64,000 nucleotides of DNA from Synechococcus sp. JA-3-3Ab (lineage in GTDB: Bacteria; Cyanobacteriota; Cyanobacteriia; Thermostichales; Thermostichaceae). The notes under the pieces were generated by a model that saw nothing but the letters and a program-made list of their open reading frames with translations, had not been told where the DNA came from and searched no databases. The stretch is from NCBI RefSeq assembly GCF_000013205.1, contig NC_007775.1:2246001-2310000 (forward strand), written 5' to 3'. Of the stretch, positions 8,270-16,638 are shown one piece after another (within the stretch, counting starts at the first letter, position 1; each line of letters begins with the position of its first letter). A program made the translations under genes and the position numbers.

Positions 8270-8811
8270 GAGTGATGGTAGCAGACACCTGGCCTGGAAG
8301 TCGGGCAGCACCAGGAGTGGCAGAGGCCTGGCAGCAAGCGGTGCAAGCTCCTTGGGGCCTGCTCGAAGTGGATCCCAGACCTTCCGAAGCCCAGCTTAGA
8401 ACCCTCTGGCAGCAGATTGCTGCCTGGAAGGGAGAGAAGGCCCCGCTGCTGGTGGTGCCTGGCAGCCTGGCCGATCCGATAGGGCCCGGCCAAACCTGGG
8501 CTGACCTAGCCCATGCCTGGGGGTTTGACGTGCTCTTGACGCTGCCCCAAGAGGCTGCTCTCAGCCAGGGAGCCGCTTTTGCAGCCTTGCTTCACCAAGC
8601 CAAGGCCCACTGCCTGGGATGGGTGTTGCTGGAATCTGAGTCGGCCTCCTCCCCAGAAGAAGAACCCGCTTTGATCTGGCAGTTGCAGGCCCACCTGGGG
8701 ATCCCTGTCGTGGGTAGAAAAACGGCGGCGGGGCAAATTTTTTGGAGAGCGGAGATGTTGGATTTGCTTTCGGCAAGGCCCAGCTCCCGACTGGGGGCGC
8801 CCCTTGCTTGA
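8266..8811 (+). CDS. Dethiobiotin synthase-like protein lacking a P-loop
   Basis: The 181-residue protein overlaps the CRR6 gene by four bases. Its second half resembles BioD-type enzymes: PLLVVPGSLADPIGPGQTWADLAHAWGFDVLL at positions about 64-95 parallels the BioD segment with a product-binding loop and the ADLA helix, and GAAFAALLHQAKAHCLGWVLLE follows as in BioD. The N-terminus lacks a recognisable GxxxxGKT P-loop, so dethiobiotin synthase activity is doubtful. It may be a repurposed relative or unrelated to biotin. Linkage to CRR6 suggests a joint role, but this is inference. Cyanobacterial homologues would need checking for the same gene order. Confidence 0.6.
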   Translation: MRVMVADTWPGSRAAPGVAEAWQQAVQAPWGLLEVDPRPSEAQLRTLWQQIAAWKGEKAPLLVVPGSLADPIGPGQTWADLAHAWGFDVLLTLPQEAALSQGAAFAALLHQAKAHCLGWVLLESESASSPEEEPALIWQLQAHLGIPVVGRKTAAGQIFWRAEMLDLLSARPSSRLGAPLA

Positions 8812-8931
8812 GGTTCTCCCTTCCCAGCGAAGGGGATCCCCTTGCCCCTAGGACTCGTCGGCAGAAGGGAGCTGCCAAACCCTTGTCTGGCTTAGGCGCG
8901 GCGGCAAGCCGGGGCTTTAACCGCGGATCCC

Positions 8932-9396
8932 CTACCTTTTTCTTTGATAGGTGCCCATCAGTTGGGCCTGGGCAAGGAGGTGGCCTTCCATAGCCTGCAG
9001 CAGGGCTTCCTTCGTCGCCCCTGCAGCCAAAGACAGTTGCCGATCCAGGGCGTAGAGGGTGAAGAAGTAGCGGTGGGTGCCGCTGGGAGGGCAAGGGCCA
9101 CCGTAGTCGTTACGCCCCCAACTGTTTTGCCCATGCACAGCCCCCTGGGGCAAATCGGCATCGCCGCGGATCCCTTCTGGCAGGCTGCTAACGCTGGTGG
9201 GCAAGTTGTAGACCACCCAGTGGACAAAGGTGCCCCTGGGCGCGTCTGGGTCATCCATGATTAGGGCAAAGCTCTGGGTTTCCGAAGGTGCCCCCGACCA
9301 GGCTAGGGGTGGAGAGAGATCTTCCCCATCACAGGTGTAGCGGGAGGGGATGGATTCTGAGTGGGAAAAAGCGGAGCTGGTGAGTTGCAAAGCCAT
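8932..9396 (-). CDS. YbhB/YbcL-family Raf kinase inhibitor-like protein
   Basis: The 154-residue protein belongs to the PEBP-like family. It shows the hallmarks YTCDGEDLSPPLAWSGAP at about residues 20-37, LIMDDPDAPRGTFVHWVVYN at about 46-65, and GPCPPSGTHRYFFTLYALD at about 105-123, the PEBP ligand-binding pocket. Bacterial members bind small phosphorylated or acetylated ligands; their roles are poorly known. I start the gene at the ATG at 9394-9396 because the family begins with a short LTSSAF strand and because the longer open frame runs back into the tRNA-Ser gene. It is convergent with the BioD-like gene. Confidence 0.9.
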   Translation of the reverse strand: MALQLTSSAFSHSESIPSRYTCDGEDLSPPLAWSGAPSETQSFALIMDDPDAPRGTFVHWVVYNLPTSVSSLPEGIRGDADLPQGAVHGQNSWGRNDYGGPCPPSGTHRYFFTLYALDRQLSLAAGATKEALLQAMEGHLLAQAQLMGTYQRKR

Positions 9397-9505
9397 AATT
9401 TCTTCAGGTTTCAGCAACTGGCCATATCCTGCCACACGAGGGGACTGGGGGGTGGAGGGATATAGGGGGTCTCCTGCAGCTTCTACCTGAGGCGGGCCTC
9501 GATGA

Positions 9506-9590
9506 CGGAGAGAGTGGGATTCGAACCCACGGTGAGTTGCCCCACACAGCATTTCCAGTGCTGCGCCTTCGACCACTCGGCCATCTCTCC
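9506..9590 (-). tRNA. tRNA-Ser (anticodon GGA)
   Basis: Read on the minus strand, the 85-base gene begins GGAGAGATGGCCGAG and closes with a matching acceptor strand TCTCTCC plus discriminator G. The acceptor stem is seven perfect base pairs. The anticodon stem encloses CTGGAAA, giving anticodon GGA, and a long variable arm of class II type is present. The T-loop reads GGTTCGAATCCC. The 3' CCA is not encoded. It lies directly upstream of the YbhB-like gene on the same strand. Confidence 0.97.
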
Positions 9591-9669
9591 AGAGGAGAGA
9601 AAACGACTTTTTAGCGAGCCTAAAAAGTCAGCTTTGTAATCCTAGCAGAGGTGTGGACCGGCAGTCAGC

Positions 9670-10086
9670 TCATTTGGCAGCCCCGACTCCCAAAATCTGC
9701 AGCATCACCTCCCAGCGGGAGCAGCGCCAGTGGTCGATGTGGGATCCGATCAACCCTGCTTCGTTGATCTGGATTTCTGTCCAGCCGGGGACGCACAGGC
9801 GGGGACGCCAGGGCAAAAAAGCCAGGGATCCCCTCAGCGTCCACTCGCTGCGGATGTGGTTGCCGCTCTGGTGGATGTCGTGCAGCTCGAGGTGGATATC
9901 CTGCAGCCAGCGTCCCAGGCTTTCGACCATGGCCCGATAGCGATCCAGGCCGCGAAACTCGTTGAGGGGATCCCGAAAATAAACTTGGGGATCGTAGATG
10001 GAGTAGGTTTGATCGCAAGGAAAGCGGGCGTAATCGGCCCGCAGGATGGCCACGAGATCGGGGGCGGCCTGAGAAGGAGGGCTCAC
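9670..10086 (-). CDS. DUF2358 family (NTF2-like fold) protein
   Basis: The 138-residue protein matches DUF2358, a family seen in cyanobacteria and plants with an NTF2/SnoaL-like cone fold. Typical text is LRADYARFPCDQTYSIYDPQ near residue 14 and VYFRDPLNEFRGLDRYRAM near 34-52, followed by alternating beta strands rich in Trp. No catalytic function is established for the family. The GTG start overlaps the end of the metallo-beta-lactamase-like gene by four bases, so the two are cotranslated and form the tail of a minus-strand gene run. Confidence 0.85.
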   Translation of the reverse strand: MSPPSQAAPDLVAILRADYARFPCDQTYSIYDPQVYFRDPLNEFRGLDRYRAMVESLGRWLQDIHLELHDIHQSGNHIRSEWTLRGSLAFLPWRPRLCVPGWTEIQINEAGLIGSHIDHWRCSRWEVMLQILGVGAAK

Positions 10087-10880
10087 GTCTTAACCTCAGC
10101 GGGAAGGGATACCGTCTCCCCCGGGGCAGGGCAGCACAACTGGATGGATTGGCCGGTGGCAGCGTTCAGGGATCCCAGCTTTTCCCGGAACTCCTCTAGG
10201 CTCCCCAGGGGGCGGATCTGGGCGGCAAACCAGCCGTGGTAGTCCACCTCTCCCATAGCGGTGGGAATCACCTGCTGCGGGCGCAGGGCGGCCACCACCT
10301 GCAGGGCCCGCTGCGGCCCCATGATCACCTCGCCCAAGAAGGGAAAGATCTGCCCTACCACCGGGATCAGCAGGGTGTGGATGGGGGTGAACTCCTGCTG
10401 CAGCCGCGGGCGGACATCCGGTTGGGAAAGGTGGGGCTCGTAGTAAAGCCGCGTCTGGGTCGGCAGCTCCTCCAGCAAAAAGCCCAGTTCCCGCACCGGC
10501 CCCAGGGGGGCGCCAGGAACCGCTGTGATGCCTAGATCTCCCCACTGCACGGACTGCCAGGGATCCAGGGCCTGCACCCTCATAAAGCCAAGGCTCCGCG
10601 CCACCCTGGCGGCTGTTGGAGAAGCGAAAACCGGGATCTGCTTGTCCAGCCGCTGCAGGGTGGGGGGGTGGCAGTGGTCGGGTTGGCCTTGGCTGAGGAG
10701 GATACCGTCGATTTTGGGCAGGGTTTCCGGCGTGAACGGCGGCATCTGGCGGTGCTGCAGGCGGATGAACCAGGGCAGGCCAAAGAACACCAAGGGATCC
10801 ACCAGCCACGGATCCAGCAGGAAAGTCTGGGTCTGGGTATGGACTAGCCAACTGTTGAGGTCGATGCGGGTGAGTTTCAT
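10083..10880 (-). CDS. Metallo-beta-lactamase-fold protein with altered metal site
   Basis: The 265-residue protein follows the UlaG-like branch of the metallo-beta-lactamase fold, with LDPWLVDPL near residues 22-30 and strands continuing to the end. Where active members carry HxHxDH, this protein has QGQPDHCH at about 64-71, so two metal-binding histidines are replaced by glutamine. The aspartate and the third histidine remain. Hydrolase activity should therefore not be assumed; I recall cyanobacterial relatives with similarly decayed motifs. It is separated from tldE by four bases and overlaps DUF2358, so it is part of a minus-strand operon. Confidence 0.82.
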   Translation of the reverse strand: MKLTRIDLNSWLVHTQTQTFLLDPWLVDPLVFFGLPWFIRLQHRQMPPFTPETLPKIDGILLSQGQPDHCHPPTLQRLDKQIPVFASPTAARVARSLGFMRVQALDPWQSVQWGDLGITAVPGAPLGPVRELGFLLEELPTQTRLYYEPHLSQPDVRPRLQQEFTPIHTLLIPVVGQIFPFLGEVIMGPQRALQVVAALRPQQVIPTAMGEVDYHGWFAAQIRPLGSLEEFREKLGSLNAATGQSIQLCCPAPGETVSLPAEVKT

Positions 10881-10884
10881 GGGG

Positions 10885-12225
10885 CTATTGGCCGGTGATG
10901 GAAAGATCGGCTACCCAAATGCGGGGACACAGACCACTAGGAGTGATTTGTGGCTCCGGCTCGACGTAGAAAATGGACTGCAAGAGTGCTAGAAAATCCC
11001 CCGCTACTGTCGCCGCCTCGATGCTGATGCGCTCCCCCTGGCGCACCCACCAGCCCTGGAAGGGCAGGGAAAAGGATCCCTGCAGAGGCTTGACTCCGGC
11101 ATGGAGAGCCTGCAGCTCGTCAATCCAGACCACATTCTCAGCCGTGGCCAGGTCGTAGGTGCTCTCTGGCGGAGCCCCGGCAAAGACGTGGTAGTAGTGG
11201 GCTGCCACCGTCACCTTGGCGCCGATATTGGCGTGCCCCGTGGGCTGGGCCCCCAGGCGTTTGGCGGTGCCAGCGCTGTGCAAAAAGTGGGTCAGAACTC
11301 CGTTGGTAATCAGGGAAACGCGGCGGGTGGGGGTGCCTTCGCCGTCAAAGCTAATCGCGCTTACGTTAGTCGGGTGCAAGGCATCGTCACACACCGAAAG
11401 CAGCGGCGAGGCAATCTGCTGGCCCAGCGAGTCGGGGGTGGACAGGCTTTGGTTGTCCAAGATGTTCTGGGCGTTGAAGAGATTGGAGAAAGCCCCCAAC
11501 AGGCTTAAAAAAGCTTCCCCAGAAAAAACCACCGTATATTTCCCCGAAGGGATCTGCGCGTACTCCAGGTGGCTGATGAGCTTCTCGGCGGCTTCTTTTA
11601 CGCACCCCTGGATATCCAGCTCCTCTAGGCTGCGGGCCACCCGCATGGCGCCGGCGCTGCGGGGCTTGCGGCCTTCTTGTTCTGCTTTGCCGTAGAGAAA
11701 GACCGAGGCCAGAGTGTGGCCCTCCTGGCGCAGAGCTTGGTCGCTGTTGAGGTAAAAGCGGTCGATCTGTCGCTGGGCCAGGCCGTTGTAGGGCACCCCC
11801 TGGATGGCGGGATGGGATCCCAGCAAAGCCTTCTCGGCAGCCACCAGCTGATCTAGGAGCTCGCTGGCCAGCGCCAGGGGCCTTTTGTCATTACAGGGCT
11901 GGAGAATGGGCAGCTTCGCTTCTGGACTGAATTGGGGCGCGTGTTCCCGCACGCCGAAGTGGCTGGCCTCAAAGGCCGTCTGCAGAGCTAGTTCCAGCCC
12001 TGCTTCGTCCACATCGGTGGTGGAGGTCACCCCTACCTGGCCCTGGTCGTTCCAGGCCCGCACCGTCACACTGCAGCGGTGAGAAGCTTTTACCTGACGG
12101 GGCTCCCCCTGCTCCACCTGCACGCTGGTCTCATCCACTGCGGCTCCGTAGAGATCAAACTGGGGGATCCCCAGGTGTTTGGCGCACCTTTGCGCCTGTT
12201 CGGCCAAGAGTTCAACTTGCAGCAT
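10885..12225 (-). CDS. tldE: TldE/PmbA family protein
   Basis: The 446-residue protein is the PmbA/TldE half of the TldD-TldE protease system. The N-terminal domain holds the family strand pattern (VTVRAWNDQGQVGVTSTTD, about residues 51-69). The C-terminal domain has the KYTVVFSGEAFLSLLGAFS region near 230 and GHANIGAKVTVAAHYY near 330. It lacks the HExxxH zinc site, as expected for TldE. In bacteria the heterodimer cleaves unfolded peptides, for example in microcin B17 maturation and CcdA antitoxin degradation. Its partner tldD is at 15008-16468 on the same strand, with a disrupted gene and a transposon between. Confidence 0.9.
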   Translation of the reverse strand: MLQVELLAEQAQRCAKHLGIPQFDLYGAAVDETSVQVEQGEPRQVKASHRCSVTVRAWNDQGQVGVTSTTDVDEAGLELALQTAFEASHFGVREHAPQFSPEAKLPILQPCNDKRPLALASELLDQLVAAEKALLGSHPAIQGVPYNGLAQRQIDRFYLNSDQALRQEGHTLASVFLYGKAEQEGRKPRSAGAMRVARSLEELDIQGCVKEAAEKLISHLEYAQIPSGKYTVVFSGEAFLSLLGAFSNLFNAQNILDNQSLSTPDSLGQQIASPLLSVCDDALHPTNVSAISFDGEGTPTRRVSLITNGVLTHFLHSAGTAKRLGAQPTGHANIGAKVTVAAHYYHVFAGAPPESTYDLATAENVVWIDELQALHAGVKPLQGSFSLPFQGWWVRQGERISIEAATVAGDFLALLQSIFYVEPEPQITPSGLCPRIWVADLSITGQ

Positions 12226-12237
12226 GTCATTCCTTCT

Positions 12238-12726
12238 CTACCGACGGGCCAGCCAGGCGGTCAAGTCCTCCACGCTGTTGAAATCCAGCAGCGCTTCCCC
12301 CAGCGCCTCCAGTTGCGACGGGGGCAAGGCCCAAATCCTGTTTTCCAGGGCCGGGTCAAGGGATCCCAGCTTCCGCCGCAAAAGCCGCAAAACCAGCGTT
12401 GCTTCTCCATGCTGCAGTCCCTGTTGCAGTCCCTGTTGCAATCCCTGTTGCAATCCCTGTTGCAGCCCTTGCTGCAGGCCCAGTTGCAGACCTTCTTTGC
12501 GCCCTGCTTCCAGCCCCTCCCGCAAAGCTTCCGAGCGCCACTCCTGGTAGATCACCGATTCCCTCATATCCAAAGACCTCATGATTTGCCGAATCAAACC
12601 CCGATCCAATGCTAGTCCCGCCAAAACGGCTGTTGCTGCTGCCAGTTCTCGCTGCTTGCTGGGGTCTGGCAAGCGCTCCAGCTCGGCAACGACTTCTCGT
12701 AAGGTTTCTACAGGATCCTGATACAT
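12238..12726 (-). pseudogene. Rpn-family (PD-(D/E)XK) protein, C-terminal fragment cut by IS607 element
   Basis: This fragment holds the tail of the gene that starts at 14992. True gene sequence begins at base 12717 going leftward with GAT (Asp); the ATG at 12724-12726 belongs to the transposon end. It includes the DPVETLREVVAELE segment that in related proteins follows the nuclease-like domain, and a coiled region of repeated LQQG units at about residues 80-105. The last 55 residues (VLRLLRRKLGSLDPALENRI) match the DUF4351-like C-terminal domain. Joined to codon 145 of the N-terminal piece it yields 304 codons in frame. A shorter protein might still be made from the transposon ATG. Confidence 0.85.
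12409..12492. repeat. Seven 12-bp tandem units coding LQQG
   Basis: The unit CTGTTGCAGTCC repeats in register with small changes from 12409 to 12492. On the minus strand it encodes successive LQQG/LGLQQG turns in the interrupted Rpn-family gene. Twelve bases equal four codons, so copy number can change by slippage without breaking the frame. Confidence 0.85.
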
Positions 12727-12900
12727 TTACGCTGAACACTGCTGAGCATTACTGCTCAGCGGTGAAGCGATAGCATTCTGTCCGTTTCCGTTGTCACTAC
12801 GCGATGCTGACGCGACCGCGCTACTCGGACGGAGTCCAAACAGAAAGGCGGTATCCCGCAAAGCCCTGAGCATAACACCCAGGGCGCCTTGCCAATCTCG
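12719..12900 (-). ncRNA. Putative omega/reRNA at the tnpB 3' end
   Basis: TnpB nucleases are guided by an RNA that overlaps the tnpB 3' end and runs out through the right end of the element into flanking DNA. Near that end a perfect hairpin, GCTGAGCA with loop TTAC and TGCTCAGC, lies at 12741-12760 (plus strand). A diverged copy of the same end at 45391-45407 keeps the hairpin with compensatory changes. The 5' limit here is a guess. The guide would start at about base 12716 leftward in the host gene. Expression is not shown by sequence. Confidence 0.5.
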
Positions 12901-14007
12901 TGGTAGTCTGTGGTTGCACTTTGGGCATCTAAACACCTTTGCGCCACCCAACTTAGTGTGGATGTGCCCGCACTTGGTACAGGTTTTGCTGGTGTACGCT
13001 TCCGATACTTCCACGACAACCACGTTTTTCTTCTTGGCTTGAAACTTCAGGAGCTGCTTGAACCGATAGTGCGCCCAGGTGAGCATCGCCCTTGCTGTCT
13101 TGCTACCAAACTTCCTCCCTGCCTTGGCAACCATCTGGGCTGACTCGAAAGTGGGGAGGAATATCAATCGGTAGTTATCCGTTAGGAACGCCGCTACCTT
13201 GCGATGGCACTCGTCCACCAAGTTCCTGATTCTCTCCCGCAGACGAAACGCCGCTTGCCGCATTCGCCTACGCTTGGGTCGCGGTGCTTTACTCAGCCTA
13301 GATTGCAGATCGTCTAGGTGGTAGCACAGCCGAACGATCCTGCCAAAGTCCCCCTTGGCGATATCTACAAAGCCCGCCCCATCAAACCCTGTAAGGAAGC
13401 TTCTTACTCCAGGATCAAGTGCGATCACCCCCTTTGCTAACGAACACTGCTCGTTCACGGGCTCAGGAAAGATGGCATACCATCTGTCTTTCACCCGCAT
13501 TAGCTCAGTTCCACGTGCCCATTCTCTGGGCATCTCCTCGGATGCACGGAACGCCAAACCTCGGGTGAGTTTCGGATACCACGTCCCATTGCGAAAGTTG
13601 CCGGCGTTGAATTGCAGCGTATGCGACCTGTCCCGCACACTGCGAAACCTCGCGTCTTTGCTTCGGCGAAACGCCAACCACGCCTCGACGACCGCGTTCT
13701 GCTTGATGTGGCAGGGGGCGTCCTTCACCCACCCGGGCAGGTCGGAGCGCAGGATGATGTCCCGCAGCTTTCTGGCCGTTTTTGGGGCACCATGCTGACG
13801 CTGATAGGCAATCGCTTGGTTGTAGCAGTACCGGCACGCCGCTTGCCACCGCTTCCAAACTTTAGCCAGCGCTGGCTCCGGATAAATCCGTATCTTTCTC
13901 GATTGCAGCCCGGTATTTTCTGAGTCCGTAGAGCCGACTACTGAAGCAGTGCAGGATGGTGAGGATATCCTCAACCAGTTCCTGTTGGGGAGAAAGGTGA
14001 TCGTCAT
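12727..14007 (-). CDS. tnpB: IS607-type TnpB RNA-guided nuclease
   Basis: The protein of about 426 residues has a RuvC-like nuclease with its three acidic positions: Asp in VIALDPGVRSF, Glu in IFLPTFE, and Asp in PRDWQGALG. Between the last two lies a zinc finger CTKCGHIHTKLGG...CPKC. The third motif reads DWQGAL where many relatives have DxNGA, a mild change next to an intact Asp. The N-terminal RNA-binding segment starts around SRKIRIYPEPALAKVW at about 13900. The frame is open back to 14388 within the recombinase gene; ATG 14007 is my choice but the true start may be nearer 13910. The stop TAA is 8 bases from the element end. The enzyme is apparently intact. Confidence 0.88.
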   Translation of the reverse strand: MTITFLPNRNWLRISSPSCTASVVGSTDSENTGLQSRKIRIYPEPALAKVWKRWQAACRYCYNQAIAYQRQHGAPKTARKLRDIILRSDLPGWVKDAPCHIKQNAVVEAWLAFRRSKDARFRSVRDRSHTLQFNAGNFRNGTWYPKLTRGLAFRASEEMPREWARGTELMRVKDRWYAIFPEPVNEQCSLAKGVIALDPGVRSFLTGFDGAGFVDIAKGDFGRIVRLCYHLDDLQSRLSKAPRPKRRRMRQAAFRLRERIRNLVDECHRKVAAFLTDNYRLIFLPTFESAQMVAKAGRKFGSKTARAMLTWAHYRFKQLLKFQAKKKNVVVVEVSEAYTSKTCTKCGHIHTKLGGAKVFRCPKCNHRLPRDWQGALGVMLRALRDTAFLFGLRPSSAVASASRSDNGNGQNAIASPLSSNAQQCSA

Positions 14008-14479
14008 CGAGAACCAAGACTTCGCACCCGTATTGACGGCAGTACCACTCAACGAACTCAAATCCAAACCGGCAGAGTCGATCCCGGTGAGCGACCACAA
14101 TTGTTCCGATATCTCCCGCACGGACTCGTTCCAATAAGGCAAGGAACTTTGGTCTTTTGAAGTCGAGACCGCCGCCAACCTCTCCGACCACTTCGGCTCC
14201 AGGATAGAGGTTAACCAGTCTTGCAATCTGTCTCTCCAAGTCTGGTTTCTGCCCTCGACTGCTGACTCGGGCGTACAAAACGACTCGTTTGTCCTTCTTG
14301 GGTGCTCTGTTCGCGTCAGCGGGCCGGAGGCCAATGTAGCTGTCGAGGTCATACCTTCTCGCCCTACCGGATGGTGTACGTACTGCATGGATCCAGCCCT
14401 TCTGTTCCCATCGCCTCAAGGTGTGGAGACACACCCCAAAATAATCCGCCGCTTCTCTCGGTTTTACATATCTAGCCAT
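13862..14479 (-). CDS. tnpA: IS607-type serine recombinase (TnpA)
   Basis: The 205-residue protein has an N-terminal MerR-like winged helix (YVKPREAADYFGVCLHTLRRWE, split here by its turn) at residues about 4-50, which binds the element ends. A serine-recombinase catalytic domain follows, with VVLYARVSS near 68-76 holding the nucleophilic serine and DRLCRFGFEFVE near 140. This domain order, DNA-binding first, is the IS607 hallmark and is reversed from normal resolvases. The gene overlaps tnpB. No frameshift or stop is seen, so the element may be active. Confidence 0.93.
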   Translation of the reverse strand: MARYVKPREAADYFGVCLHTLRRWEQKGWIHAVRTPSGRARRYDLDSYIGLRPADANRAPKKDKRVVLYARVSSRGQKPDLERQIARLVNLYPGAEVVGEVGGGLDFKRPKFLALLERVRAGDIGTIVVAHRDRLCRFGFEFVEWYCRQYGCEVLVLDDDHLSPQQELVEDILTILHCFSSRLYGLRKYRAAIEKDTDLSGASAG

Positions 14480-14533
14480 ACCAAGCAGCCATACTGAACA
14501 TACTGTACATTATTTTCAGTATAGTCCAGCATA

Positions 14534-14992
14534 TCATTGACTAGAGTCATGCTCCACCTGGCTTAAGACCCGAAAAGGCAGCAGGGCTGGCCAATCGACG
14601 TTGGTTGGCAAGTTGCATTCCCACAGGCGAATGACCTCAAACTCGTGGCTCAGCCGTTCTAGGCGAAAGGAAGTTTGGAAAACTCGCTCCGAGGTCGTTT
14701 TGCGCAGATAAATCACCACCTGATGCACAGGTAGCTGTGGATATTTCCGGTAAAGGCGCAGCCGATAGTCGGCCATGCGAAAGGGGATTTCAGGATCTGG
14801 ATCTGTTTGAAATTCCAGGTGCAAAATGCCCTGCTGCAGCCCCAGCAAAATAACAGAATCTGCTCGAACAGGTTCCTCCGAAAGTTCTGTGGGCAACATT
14901 TGCACCGGCTCAGCCACTTCTCCCACTAGCCAACGGGCAAACTGCTCCGGGAAGCGCTCTGCCAGGTACTTGCAGACGTTGTCGTAAGCCAT
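14534..14992 (-). pseudogene. Rpn-family (PD-(D/E)XK) protein, N-terminal fragment cut by IS607 element
   Basis: The first 145 codons (14992 to 14558) belong to an Rpn/transposase-like nuclease family: DNVCKYLAERFPEQFARWL opens it, VRADSVILLGLQQGILHLEFQTDPD holds the probable D...ExQ catalytic strand, and MADYRLRLYRKYP follows. After codon CAG at 14560-14558 the frame enters the transposon, adds VEHDSSQ and stops. The remainder is at 12238-12717. Related Rpn proteins cleave DNA and are widespread in cyanobacteria as multicopy genes. The gene lies 16 bases downstream of tldD and ahead of tldE on the same strand. Confidence 0.85.
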
Positions 14993-15007
14993 GGGGGATC
15001 CCTGGGC

Positions 15008-16468
15008 CTAGCGCCCGCCCACGGTGATGGCGTCCACCTTGATGTGGGGCTGGCCGACGGTGACGTAGATGCTGCCGCTGACAGAACCACAGAAGCCAGG
15101 GGCCAGGCGGAGATCCTTGGAGCACATGGAGATCTTGGTCAGGATATCCTTGGCTTCCCCGATTAAAGTGGCTCCCTTGAGGGGCTTGGTGATCTTGCCG
15201 TTTTGGATGAGATAGGCTTCTTCCACGGCAAAGTTAAATTGGCCGGTGGGGCCGACGCTGCCGCCCCCCATGCGCTTGCAGTAGATGCCTTTGTCGATAG
15301 AGGCAAACAGGTCGTCCAGTTCGGCGTCGCCGGGGGCGATGTAGGTGTTGCGCATGCGGCTGGCGGCGGCAAAGGTGTAGTTTTGCCGGCGACCGCTGCC
15401 GGTGCGGGGATGGCCGGTGCGCATCGAGCCGGCCCGGTCGGCCAGGAAGTTCTTCAAAATGCCCTTTTCAATGAGCAAAGTGCGCTGGACGGGCATGCCC
15501 TCGTCGTCCACATCCAAGCTGCCAAAGGCCCCCTCGGAAAGCCCCTCGTCCCAGGCGGTGAGGTTTTTGTGGGCAATCTTCTGGCCTTTTTTGTCGGCAA
15601 AGGGGGTGGTTTTGCGCTCAATTTGGGTGGTTTCCAAGAGATGCCCACAGGCCTCGTGGAAGATGACGCCGCCAAAGGCGTTGGACATCACAATGGGGTA
15701 GGTGCCCGATTCCACGTAGTCGGCATAGAGCATCTGGCCGGCAGCCTCTGCCAGCTCCTGGCTGTGGGCCACAAGATCCCAGCGGCGCAAAAAGTCGGGA
15801 TCCCCGGTGCCCCCCGCGCGCTGGCTAACGGAAGCGCGATGATCCCCGTCGGCACAGAGCAGGGTAGAGCTGACCGACTGGGTAAGGCGGATGTCGCGCA
15901 CAAAGGTGCCGTCGCTGCAGGCTACCAGGATCTCCTGCCAGTCGCGGAAGTAGTTGGTGCGGCGGGACTGGATGTGGTGAGCTTGCCGCTTGAGCTCTGC
16001 GTTGGCCCGCCCCAAGATCTCCCCCATCTCGGCAAGGGAGCTGCATTCTTTGAGCCAGCCGTCTTTGCGGCGGCGCTCGGCGTAGTCCTGCAAGATCCCC
16101 AAGTTGACAGGGGAGACCAAGGCGGCAGGGCCTGGGGGGGTAAGGCCCATCAAGAGCAGGCCTTTTTCCAGGGCGGCTTTGAGGCCGGCAAAGGAGAGAT
16201 CGTTGGTGCTGACGTAGCAGTCGGCCAGGCCGCGGAACACCCGCACGCCGGCGCCAGTGGCAAGCCGAGGGGTGATGCTGGTGATGGCGTCGTCTTCGGC
16301 CAGGCAGCTGATGGAGTTAACCCGCTCCAGGAAGATCTCCACCAGGTCGGCGCCAGCAGCCCGCCCCCAGCCTAAGAGAGTTGCAAGGGGATCCCGCCAG
16401 TCTTCGTCGAAGCGCTGCAGGGTGGGACGATAGTCGAGGTTGGGCAGTTCTTTGGACAAAAGCAGCAT
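15008..16468 (-). CDS. tldD: TldD metalloprotease subunit
   Basis: The 486-residue protein is the catalytic half of the TldD/TldE pair. The zinc-binding HEACGH motif lies at about residue 268 inside [17 protein letters not shown]. Other family marks are [19 protein letters not shown], the [20 protein letters not shown] region near 345, and the glycine-rich [14 protein letters not shown] near 395. Family enzymes form a nanochamber protease taking unfolded peptides. The length is normal for TldD. It is the first gene of a minus-strand run that reads tldD, the interrupted Rpn gene, tldE, MBL-fold and DUF2358. Confidence 0.94.
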   Translation of the reverse strand: MLLLSKELPNLDYRPTLQRFDEDWRDPLATLLGWGRAAGADLVEIFLERVNSISCLAEDDAITSITPRLATGAGVRVFRGLADCYVSTNDLSFAGLKAALEKGLLLMGLTPPGPAALVSPVNLGILQDYAERRRKDGWLKECSSLAEMGEILGRANAELKRQAHHIQSRRTNYFRDWQEILVACSDGTFVRDIRLTQSVSSTLLCADGDHRASVSQRAGGTGDPDFLRRWDLVAHSQELAEAAGQMLYADYVESGTYPIVMSNAFGGVIFHEACGHLLETTQIERKTTPFADKKGQKIAHKNLTAWDEGLSEGAFGSLDVDDEGMPVQRTLLIEKGILKNFLADRAGSMRTGHPRTGSGRRQNYTFAAASRMRNTYIAPGDAELDDLFASIDKGIYCKRMGGGSVGPTGQFNFAVEEAYLIQNGKITKPLKGATLIGEAKDILTKISMCSKDLRLAPGFCGSVSGSIYVTVGQPHIKVDAITVGGR

Positions 16469-16638
16469 AGGAGGCCGAGAGCACTCAAAAGAGGGAAAGG
16501 GCAGGCTGAGATGCCGCCACCTTTTGTTCCCTCAGTTTAACAAGACGTAAAGGCTGCCCTTTTGGGGAAAGAGACTCCAAGCTTGACAAGGGCAGAGGAG
16601 CAGCCGAAGATCGCTGCACAAGGATCCCTCACCTTGCA

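Larger units (their letters stand above)
12719..14558 (-). mobile_element. IS607-family insertion sequence, complete
   Basis: The element of about 1,840 bases carries a serine recombinase gene and an overlapping tnpB gene, both on the minus strand. It has no terminal inverted repeats and no target duplication. Its two flanks both read CAGG on the minus strand: 14557-14560 at the left end and 12717-12720 at the right end. IS607 recombinases exchange at a GG dinucleotide, so the borders are assigned to that shared GG. Removing one copy rejoins the host gene at codon CAG followed by GAT with no frame change. Subterminal ATACTG/CAGTAT motifs lie at about 14490-14525. Confidence 0.92.

Noticed and set aside
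12409..12492. Possible CRISPR or satellite
   Set aside because: Twelve-base units without spacers in a coding frame.
15203..16375. Long 390-codon open frame on the plus strand
   Set aside because: It lies opposite tldD, is low in recognised motifs and arises from GC-rich codon bias in the real gene.
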